Shown piece by piece: positions 23,909 through 29,775 of a stretch of DNA of 29,775 bases (position 1 is its first letter; the number at the start of each line of letters is the position of its first letter). The notes below the pieces were generated by a model. The model worked only from the letters and a program-made list of their open reading frames with translations, ran no database searches and was not told the origin of the DNA. The DNA is from a virus. The DNA lies in the IMG/VR virus record IMGVR_UViG_3300032287_001775, positions 1 through 29,775 of that record; one strand, 5' to 3'. A program made the translations under genes and the position numbers.

Positions 23909-25336
23909 TCAATTCAGATTTTCGACTCGTATGTTGATGCTCAGGCTACTTGTGAGCACAACCTTTCCGTCTTTGTCTTTGATCTCAATTACAGTAGTTT
24001 CTCCATCCCTAAAGGTTTGCGATGGTGCAAAAATTGTAAACTCTTCTAGCGGTTCTCCTGTCTCAGGGTCAATTTCTGGCGGAGTAGTGGCTGACCAGCC
24101 GAAAGTGTAAATCGTTTCATACTCTGTAGTTATTGCATCTCTCCAATCTTTATTACCTTGAAGGTATCGGCTCCAAGCGTCTCCAAAATCGTACAGTAAA
24201 TAAAAAACCGCCCTTGGTGGGGAATCTAGTGACAATGTCACATCTTGACCTGCGTCCACAGGTGTGCCGTCACCAGACGGTGGTGGAGTAGCGGCAGTTA
24301 AATTTGCTTGTCCAGATGGAGAACTTTCAACAGGCGCACTCAATATTATGTTTGGCCTATTTGCGTAAAAACTTTCAGTCAACGCAATGTAGGGCTGGTC
24401 TTCATCGATGTACTTTGAAGCTAAACCTTCGTTCCTGCGAGCGTAAGTGCCGTCCTTTTTCAGTAGTCTTGTCGGCACACCACTCAATGTGACCCAGTCG
24501 TCGCCGTCAAACATGAGGCCCTGCCCAGCGTACACATAATCTATCGGTAAAACCTTATCTGGCGGAATCTCAGGAGGTGGAGGAATGCCACCGTCATACG
24601 CACGGAGGCTAGTTGTAAATGTAGGTATCATTACCGTGCCCGGCTTTGCCAATACACCATCAACATATCCTCCCTTAGTTAAAACTGGCGAAGTGTTTGG
24701 GATCCAATAAAACGTCCTGTCTGGTTTAGGGTAACGCTTTTGTCTTATTATTCTGACAAGAAAGTTTTCTGGATCATCTGGGTCTATAACAATATTGTTA
24801 GGATATATGTAAATAATATCTCCTTCATACACAATGGCTGGAACATTAACTGTAACAATTCCAGCCGGTAACAATATCGGCGCATCTTTTCCTAAGTCGT
24901 CAGGATGCTTGACAATGTAAACTCTTTTAACTGTTGTGTACTCTCCGTCTACTTCAACCTTGCCCCTAAAGTCAGGAGTCCGCTCATATTTCAGCTCTGG
25001 CTTGTCATTTGGAATCCATTCACCGTAATTTGAAAGCACATTTTTATTTAGAAAAGTTCTTTCAACATAGTTGGGAAATCCCAAATTTGTAAATCCTGAC
25101 TCTGTAATGCCAGAAATAAACGCAGGTCTAACATAATCCTTTGTCGTGTCTGGTAATGGATCACATGTCTGCTGTTTAATAGTAAGCGCAGTCCCTTGAG
25201 TTTGATACTCAGCTTGAAAATTGCCATTAAAAGCGCTGTATATTTCATTTCGCCAGATAAACCCTTCTGTTCCAGCCGCCGAGCCAGTTAGTTTAACAGA
25301 CGCTGAAAAGTTGCTGTTAAAACTTGCAATCGACAT
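23909..25336 (-). CDS. Tail-tip / baseplate structural protein
   Basis: A 475-aa protein starting MSIASFNSNFSASVKLTG. It is beta-rich, with Pro-rich loops (PPPEIPPDK near residue 255) and a C-terminal Ig-like segment ending SLSINIRVENLN. Position after tape measure and before the fibre suggests the tip hub or a spike. I do not recognise lambda J-type or Dit-type signatures. Base composition is notably AT-rich compared with the head genes. Confidence 0.65.
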   Translation of the reverse strand: MSIASFNSNFSASVKLTGSAAGTEGFIWRNEIYSAFNGNFQAEYQTQGTALTIKQQTCDPLPDTTKDYVRPAFISGITESGFTNLGFPNYVERTFLNKNVLSNYGEWIPNDKPELKYERTPDFRGKVEVDGEYTTVKRVYIVKHPDDLGKDAPILLPAGIVTVNVPAIVYEGDIIYIYPNNIVIDPDDPENFLVRIIRQKRYPKPDRTFYWIPNTSPVLTKGGYVDGVLAKPGTVMIPTFTTSLRAYDGGIPPPPEIPPDKVLPIDYVYAGQGLMFDGDDWVTLSGVPTRLLKKDGTYARRNEGLASKYIDEDQPYIALTESFYANRPNIILSAPVESSPSGQANLTAATPPPSGDGTPVDAGQDVTLSLDSPPRAVFYLLYDFGDAWSRYLQGNKDWRDAITTEYETIYTFGWSATTPPEIDPETGEPLEEFTIFAPSQTFRDGETTVIEIKDKDGKVVLTSSLSINIRVENLN

Positions 25337-25337
25337 A

Positions 25338-25883
25338 TCAACTTAAAGAACAAGGACTTGGAAATGGCTGAACACAAATGCTCTTAATGCTATCAATGAC
25401 CTTTGGGTCAGCATCTGGGTCTATTTTTACAACAGCAATCAAATTATACTGAGTCGTTGAAGTGTTGGTTTTTAATTCTGTTTCAACAGAAATTAAAACT
25501 TCATTTACAATAAGCGTGCTTGTGTTAAACACGATTTGAATGTATATGTAGCAAGTTTCCGAAACGTCCAGTTTGAATTTAGGGTCATCGGTAGGAGACA
25601 TGCCAGTAGGCAACATGTTCCAGACTAAGCCCCATGCCACCTGTACCTTCAAATCCTCTCCTACAGAAACATCAGTGACTTTAAACGGGCAAGAAATTTG
25701 AGAACTACCGGCTCCCTGGCCTCCAAAGGTGCCCGAGTTGATGTTTATGCTAGTTCCGCCAATTGAGCGGTTAAAAGTGCCGCCCTTGATGCTGGTGATT
25801 TGATTTGACCGCACCTCATCCATTAGCGCGTTAAACGCATTTGGCGAAATAGGTTGGCCGCGTTGTTGTGGTGGCGGAAACAT
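25338..25883 (-). CDS. Tail-tip protein, 181 aa
   Basis: Starts MFPPPQQRGQPISPNAF with ATG 25883 overlapping the upstream TAA as TAATG; a longer TTG start exists but would overlap further. After a Pro-rich start, NAFNALMDEVRSNQITSIKGG is helical then the rest is beta-rich with a Gly/Ser stretch (SINSGTFGGQGAGSSQ-like). It is probably a fibre or tip subunit. The last residues are PSPCSLS. Function unknown. Confidence 0.6.
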   Translation of the reverse strand: MFPPPQQRGQPISPNAFNALMDEVRSNQITSIKGGTFNRSIGGTSININSGTFGGQGAGSSQISCPFKVTDVSVGEDLKVQVAWGLVWNMLPTGMSPTDDPKFKLDVSETCYIYIQIVFNTSTLIVNEVLISVETELKTNTSTTQYNLIAVVKIDPDADPKVIDSIKSICVQPFPSPCSLS

Positions 25884-26563
25884 TAGTAAAGGATTTCGTT
25901 CCAAGCAGTCCCAGTTGGAGACGACTGGTATTCGTAGGTTGTGCGAAATCTATTGCCTTCTTGCTGCGAACGAACCCCAGACAAAATAAAAGTTGAGCCT
26001 TCTGGAGCGATAAACCCAGCAGGCCAGTCAGCCCACTGATCGATCATTCCAAGCTTGGTCATGTCTGGCGCGCCATCTTCAAGCACAGTGACTCTGGCTG
26101 TGACTCGGCCCACATAGTAACTTTCCTGCCCGGCTTTCCAAAATGTATAAAACACCTTGAAACTAGGGTCATCTTCTTCAGCAGGTTGCCACAGGTTTAA
26201 GGGATTTGAGTCGGTCGCTCCTTTTCCTTTCCCAGCCAAATAGGGGTCTGTTGGGTTGCGCTTGTAAGTAATCCACTGTTTCTTGATTTCGTCCGAAAGC
26301 TCAAAATCTCCGTCTTTGTTAAACTTTGGATGCGTTTCAAGCGGCTCAGTGCCGATATTGCCATCAAAGGCAAATTGCGGTTCTCCTTGCTCAATCAAAA
26401 ACTCTTCGACCAATGTGTAGACGCCATCAGCCTGATCTTGGCGGTAGCTTCTGGCTTCAGGATTTTTTGGAATCTCTCCAGAAAGGCTCTGCTGCGTGAT
26501 CGTCTCCATCACGCACCGATCAATCCCCATCGATTTTTCAAGTCGAACTTCAGTGGCTGGCAT
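25883..26563 (-). CDS. Tail-tip protein, 226 aa
   Basis: Starts MPATEVRLEKSMGIDRC and ends TAWNEILY. It is mixed, with a helical N-terminus (MGIDRCVMETITQQSLSGE), charged loops, then a beta-rich C-terminal half with FYTFWKAGQESYYVGRVTARVTVLED. Position after tape measure is that of distal-tail proteins (Dit-like or lambda M/L). Similarity not established. It is coupled to the next gene. Confidence 0.6.
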   Translation of the reverse strand: MPATEVRLEKSMGIDRCVMETITQQSLSGEIPKNPEARSYRQDQADGVYTLVEEFLIEQGEPQFAFDGNIGTEPLETHPKFNKDGDFELSDEIKKQWITYKRNPTDPYLAGKGKGATDSNPLNLWQPAEEDDPSFKVFYTFWKAGQESYYVGRVTARVTVLEDGAPDMTKLGMIDQWADWPAGFIAPEGSTFILSGVRSQQEGNRFRTTYEYQSSPTGTAWNEILY

Positions 26564-26564
26564 A

Positions 26565-27875
26565 TTAAATGATTCCTAATTGAGGCGTTACACCGCTAAG
26601 ATACGGGTTGTTTTCTGGTTTTGCAGTTTGCAGGAATCGGTCGATGCTGTTGGCGATACGCTGCTGCACTGCCAGGATGTCGCGCTGGACGTTTATGTCT
26701 TGCTCGCCGCCCCACACTGCCCCGCCAAGGGCTCCTACTTTTGCGGCACTGCTCGCGATCATTTGAGGCATCGAGGTCGGCGCAAGTTTTCGCAAAATAT
26801 CCATGCCAGTAGGCGCGGCCCCAGGCGTTGCATATTTTTTGCGTGCTTCTGCGGCATTTGCTTCTTTGGATGCGTTGATTGCGTCCATAGTGGCCTGAAT
26901 TGACTTTTCAAGATTAGTCGTGTCAACAACTAGACCTGATGTTCTTGCCTGAATCTCAGCTTCTTGCATTGCTTTAAATTTTTTTTCATCGGATGAAAAA
27001 TAATTGCGCAAGCCAGCCGCTGAAACTGCCATATTTACTGCCAATTCTTCTGCAAAAAAATTAATGGCATTGGCAAAGGCTAATTTTAACGTGTTGTAAA
27101 TTAAATCACCAGTTGCTCCAAAGTTGTCAAAGTAATTTATCCAAAAAGCAACACCGGCACCAATGCCTTGTCCTATTTTACTAAAATCAAGTTTTGCACT
27201 TTTTTCTAAAACGTCCATGATTTGAGGCACAATTTCAGATGCAATCCCAACAAAGAATCCACGAATTTTGCTACCTGTAAGCCCAAGAATATCGCTGGCT
27301 TTTCCAAAGACTCCGGCATTTTCGAGCAGTAAGGCTGTTTGATTTCCAAGCACTTTACGCACTTCTTCCATGCCACCAGCGGCAAAAACGGAAAGCAGCT
27401 TTGCTCCGCTCTTTCCAAAAATTTCCATCGCCATTGCAGAGCGTTGTGCCGGGTTCTGGATTTTTTCGATTGCCTCCCCGATCTTCATCAACTGCTCATC
27501 AGCGTTAAGCCCTTGGATGTCGGCAATCTGAATTCCCATCATAGAGAATTTAGCCGCAGCTTCTGCACTTCCAGAACCAGCCTCGGCAATAATTCGCTGC
27601 ATTTTGGCAATCACTGGTTGCAATTGGTCAGCCTTCATGCCGTTAAGGTCAAAGGCCATTTGCAGTTCGATTAGCTTGTCAATAGCAACGCCGGTTTGCG
27701 CATTAAGGTCCACCAAGTCATCGCCAAACTGGATGGCATCATAAAATCCTTTAACCGCTATTGTAAGCGCACCAAAAATTGAAGCACCGCCACTCAGCAT
27801 TTGGATAGACGATATTGCCCCTTGAATGCCGCTTTGAAAATTAGACCAATCAAGCCCAAGAGATGCTGTAATCAT
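26565..27875 (-). CDS. Tail tape measure protein
   Basis: A 436-aa protein starting MITASLGLDWSNFQSGIQGAI. It has the hallmark N-terminal helical region (GDDLVDLNAQTGVAIDKLIELQMAF), Ala/Gly-rich hydrophobic segments (around 30-55 and 220-270), and a long helical body with EKIQNPAQRSAMAMEIFGKSG. At roughly 0.15 nm per residue it implies a tail of about 65 nm, short for a siphovirus. It controls tail length and probably helps DNA ejection. It lies after the chaperone pair and an unknown protein, as in lambda. Confidence 0.85.
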   Translation of the reverse strand: MITASLGLDWSNFQSGIQGAISSIQMLSGGASIFGALTIAVKGFYDAIQFGDDLVDLNAQTGVAIDKLIELQMAFDLNGMKADQLQPVIAKMQRIIAEAGSGSAEAAAKFSMMGIQIADIQGLNADEQLMKIGEAIEKIQNPAQRSAMAMEIFGKSGAKLLSVFAAGGMEEVRKVLGNQTALLLENAGVFGKASDILGLTGSKIRGFFVGIASEIVPQIMDVLEKSAKLDFSKIGQGIGAGVAFWINYFDNFGATGDLIYNTLKLAFANAINFFAEELAVNMAVSAAGLRNYFSSDEKKFKAMQEAEIQARTSGLVVDTTNLEKSIQATMDAINASKEANAAEARKKYATPGAAPTGMDILRKLAPTSMPQMIASSAAKVGALGGAVWGGEQDINVQRDILAVQQRIANSIDRFLQTAKPENNPYLSGVTPQLGII

Positions 27876-27876
27876 T

Positions 27877-28644
27877 TTATGGAATACGTTGACTGTTTAC
27901 AAAAGCAGCAGTGCGGCGAGCCATTGCATTAGCCTGCATGGTAAATGCTGTCGCAAGTTTTTGCTGAATATTTGTCGAATCAGAATGGTTAGTGTTGTTT
28001 TGGGCAATAATTTGCATTGCGGTTTGCGTGTCATTTATAATAACACTGCCACCAACTTTTGATCCATGTCGAGTGATCCATTTTGGAATGCCACGAACAT
28101 TAAATCGTGATGCTGCTGGCAACCAGCCGGAAGCTGTCAAGCCTTGTTCTTTTAAGAGTTGTTTATAAACCCATTTTACTGTGCTTTCCCACATTGGAAA
28201 CTTTGGACTGCCAGCAATTCTGCGCCTATTGTTTCTCCTGCTTTTGTACCAAGCCAGAACTTGATCGCGAGGCTGTTCCATAAAAGAACGAATAAACGAT
28301 GGCTGAAATCGTTGATTAAAATAATAAACTAGGCTCCAATCATTTCCGCGCTTCCATTGTTTGGGAACTATGCGAAACGCTCGCGAAAGATCTTTTCGCA
28401 TTGCTTTTTGCCCCTGATTTTTTCCTTTTGCGTAATCAACTCGAATATTTGTTCCGCTTCTTGTAGTTGAAGCGTTTCTGCCACCCATTGGAGGAGTGAC
28501 AGCAAAACAAAACCGAAGCATGCCTTTGAAGTTTTCCATAACTTCATGACGCGCTCCTCTTCGAGAATTACGGATGACTTGCTGAAGTTCTCGCGTAAAC
28601 CTTGCTTGAGCAGCGGAAAAATCCAATCTAATGCGGTCACTCAT
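27877..28644 (-). CDS. Basic tail-region protein, 255 aa
   Basis: Starts MSDRIRLDFSAAQARFTRELQ. It is rich in Arg, Lys and aromatics (QRFQPSFIRSFMEQPRDQVLAWYKSRRNNRRRIAGSP) with a helical C-terminus. It lies between the frameshifted chaperone and the tape measure, where lambda has no gene. Its own ATG overlaps the end of the chaperone frame by 8 nt and follows a GAGGAGGAA run that is also coding. Possibly a tail assembly or capping protein. Not recognised. Confidence 0.65.
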   Translation of the reverse strand: MSDRIRLDFSAAQARFTRELQQVIRNSRRGARHEVMENFKGMLRFCFAVTPPMGGRNASTTRSGTNIRVDYAKGKNQGQKAMRKDLSRAFRIVPKQWKRGNDWSLVYYFNQRFQPSFIRSFMEQPRDQVLAWYKSRRNNRRRIAGSPKFPMWESTVKWVYKQLLKEQGLTASGWLPAASRFNVRGIPKWITRHGSKVGGSVIINDTQTAMQIIAQNNTNHSDSTNIQQKLATAFTMQANAMARRTAAFVNSQRIP

Positions 28645-29199
28645 CGTCTTCCTCCTCTTGTTGCGGTCTCACAAACAGTGTTTCTAGGCTTGTTTGCTTG
28701 CGCTTGATAGTCCATGCCCCATTGCCCCAGATCACGGCGTGGTACAGCCTCAGAAGCTGCGCCAATGGTGCTCTGCGTTGAATGTGGTCTTGCGTCCATC
28801 CAGTTTCACGCGCCAGCACTAAAAGGAAGGACTCCTCCCAGCCTGGCGCAGTTAGTTTTTTGGCGCGTCCTCCTTGCCACTTCCGGGCTGCGGCAAAATT
28901 TCCACGCGACCCGATTCTACGGCTTCAGCCTGCGCTCGGCACCATTCCGCCACCGGCTTTGCTAAAGCCAGCGGAAACGACCTTGTGAACGCTTTAATGG
29001 CATCCAGAGCAGTCTTGTCTGAAATTGCCTGCTCCACCTCTTCGGGCTCGCGGCTTTGTAGCCATGCGCACGCAATAACCTGCTGTTGGTCATTAAGCGT
29101 AGAAAGTCCAAGCTCTGTAATTGCAATCTGAGTTGTCAGAGTCCACGGACGCAGTTCCAGCGGACCAATCACCGTGTTTTTGAGAAAGAATGGATTCAT
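28637..29199 (-). CDS. Tail assembly chaperone GT, -1 frameshift product
   Basis: Ribosomes that slip back one base on the heptamer at 28855-28861 leave the G frame (115 codons) just before its stop and read 72 more residues in the second frame, starting LTAPGWEESF and ending EEEDDE, for about 187 aa. The T domain has WTQDHIQRRAPLAQLLRLYHAV. As in lambda, the G domain would load the tape measure and T recruit tube subunits. The second frame has only a weak internal GTG, consistent with expression by frameshifting. Confidence 0.8.
28810..28861 (-). promoter_or_regulatory. Programmed -1 frameshift signal
   Basis: Minus strand: heptamer A AAA AAC (28861-28855) in the right phase, immediately followed by the G stop TAA; spacer of five bases TAACT; then a hairpin with GCGCCAG (28849-28843) pairing with CTGGCGC (28816-28810), containing an inner GGAGG/CCTTCC-type stem. 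This is the standard slippery site, spacer and stimulator arrangement. Confidence 0.85.
28852..29199 (-). CDS. Tail assembly chaperone G
   Basis: A 115-aa protein starting MNPFFLKNTVIGPLELRPW. ATG 29199 overlaps the upstream TGA (ATGA), so the much longer open frame upstream is ignored. It has a beta start then a helical body, with DAIKAFTRSFPLALAKPVAEW, and ends EDAPKN. The gene has the position and size of lambda G. Its last two codons, AAA and AAC, form the slippery site that yields the fused GT form. It would bind the tape measure during tail assembly and not be in the virion. Confidence 0.8.
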   Translation of the reverse strand: MNPFFLKNTVIGPLELRPWTLTTQIAITELGLSTLNDQQQVIACAWLQSREPEEVEQAISDKTALDAIKAFTRSFPLALAKPVAEWCRAQAEAVESGRVEILPQPGSGKEDAPKN

Positions 29200-29621
29200 G
29201 CGAAGCGAGCTTGAAACTCCTGCTTGAGCCATTCCGGCGAGTCTGGGTAGCAAATGCCGAATGTCCGGCCATCCTTGCGCGAGATGCCCACCGCTGCGGA
29301 TTTGGCAAAACGCTTTAGATCGCGAGCATTGTCCCGATAGCCTCGCATCCAAGAAATATCGGAGTCAGCATTGGCCTTGCACCATTCAAGGTTCTCAAAC
29401 CGTTTGCGGAACTCGTCAAAGTCAATGTCCTCGCCGTCCACCTTTGCGAGCACGTCACAATTCACGATCCAGCGAACGTGAGCCTTTCCAGCTTCATCCA
29501 CAAAGTGCTGGAATCCGCCGCGTTCAATAAGTGCGCCGCCTGATGTTAGCCAGGCAGCGATAATGTCAGTGTTGAAACTCTTGCCGGGAGCTTCGTGGTC
29601 CTCAAGTAATCGGAGGCGCAT
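29196..29621 (-). CDS. Tail-region protein, 141 aa
   Basis: Starts MRLRLLEDHEAPGKSFNTD and ends WLKQEFQARFA. It is acidic-basic mixed with many Asp (KVDGEDIDFDEFRKRF) and a DISWMRGYRDNARDLKRFAK helix. It sits between the tube candidates and the chaperone pair, where lambda has no gene. It might be an alternative tail tube or chaperone partner. Not recognised. Confidence 0.6.
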   Translation of the reverse strand: MRLRLLEDHEAPGKSFNTDIIAAWLTSGGALIERGGFQHFVDEAGKAHVRWIVNCDVLAKVDGEDIDFDEFRKRFENLEWCKANADSDISWMRGYRDNARDLKRFAKSAAVGISRKDGRTFGICYPDSPEWLKQEFQARFA

Positions 29622-29632
29622 ATTTTATTTGG

Positions 29633-29775
29633 TTAGCTTGCGTTTTTGTAAACGGTGCCGGTTGCGGACCAGCCACGGAAATCGTCGTTTTTGGAGTCGA
29701 GAGTTTCGTTTGTCCAAATTCCCTTTCCAGAAATGCCAGTAATTCCAGAAACTGTTGCGCCTGGATTAAAGGGAC
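29633..29775 (-). CDS. Tail-tube-like protein B, C-terminal part
   Basis: This is the end of the gene that starts at 295. The TAA is at 29635-29633 and the last residues are VYKNAS. All of it except 29633-29652 duplicates bases 1-123. The next gene starts at 29621, 11 nt downstream of the stop, so the tail operon continues without a break. Confidence 0.8.
   Translation of the reverse strand, partial: PFNPGATVSGITGISGKGIWTNETLDSKNDDFRGWSATGTVYKNAS
29653..29775. repeat. Terminal overlap, copy 2 (same as 1-123)
   Basis: This is the second exact copy of bases 1-123. It carries the C-terminal part of the tail-tube-like gene whose N-terminal part starts at base 295. It should be counted once when the genome is closed. 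Confidence 0.95.

Noticed and set aside
25338-25904. TTG start at 25904 for the tail-tip protein
   Set aside because: ATG 25883 overlaps the upstream stop as TAATG, the same coupling used by neighbouring genes.
28852-29352. Longer upstream start for the chaperone G gene
   Set aside because: It would overlap the preceding 141-aa gene by over 150 nt in another frame; the ATGA-coupled ATG at 29199 is the usual arrangement here.

Overview
The window is an almost complete, closed genome of a small tailed phage, most likely a siphovirus. Bases 1-123 recur exactly at 29653-29775, inside one gene whose reading frame runs cleanly across the joint, so the unit is a circular or circularly permuted molecule of 29,652 bp. 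Every supported gene lies on the minus strand, so transcription runs from high to low coordinates and continues around the joint. I see no integrase, excisionase, repressor pair, tRNA, rRNA, transposase or CRISPR array, which suggests a virulent lifestyle. The host cannot be fixed from sequence alone. Most starts lack a Shine-Dalgarno sequence and follow A- or CAA-rich leaders, which fits hosts with weak SD use such as Bacteroidota or Verrucomicrobiota (inference).

Early and replication region, 15957 down to 8065: a DUF3310-type protein, several very small proteins, a two-TM protein, a zinc-cluster protein, a Cas4/RecB-like nuclease with four cluster cysteines, a RuvC-like resolvase, a RecT-type annealing protein, a protein ending in an SSB-like tip, a DnaB-type helicase, a winged-helix replication initiator with iteron-like repeats inside its gene (likely origin), and a run of small unknown genes. 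Many are joined by ATGA or TAATG overlaps.

Head and tail region, 7910 down to 1, then around the joint from 29775 to 16088: the order follows lambda. Small and large (GpA-type) terminase, W-like joining protein, portal, S49 protease, coiled-coil scaffold, major capsid, three head-completion or tail-terminator proteins, two tandem related tail-tube candidates, an unknown, a G/GT chaperone pair made by -1 frameshifting, an unknown basic protein and a short tape measure. Then come tail-tip proteins, a collagen-like fibre, a GT4 glycosyltransferase, a second fibre, membrane lysis proteins, a metallophosphoesterase, a winged-helix protein, a small acidic protein and a pesticin-type endolysin.

The most notable items are the collagen-like fibre (mostly Gly-X-Thr) immediately followed by a glycosyltransferase, which suggests a self-glycosylating receptor-binding apparatus; a textbook frameshift signal with slippery heptamer, 5-nt spacer and hairpin; a hairpin-plus-leader module repeated upstream of two head genes; iteron-like repeats in the initiator gene; and several unexplained hairpin clusters between small early genes.
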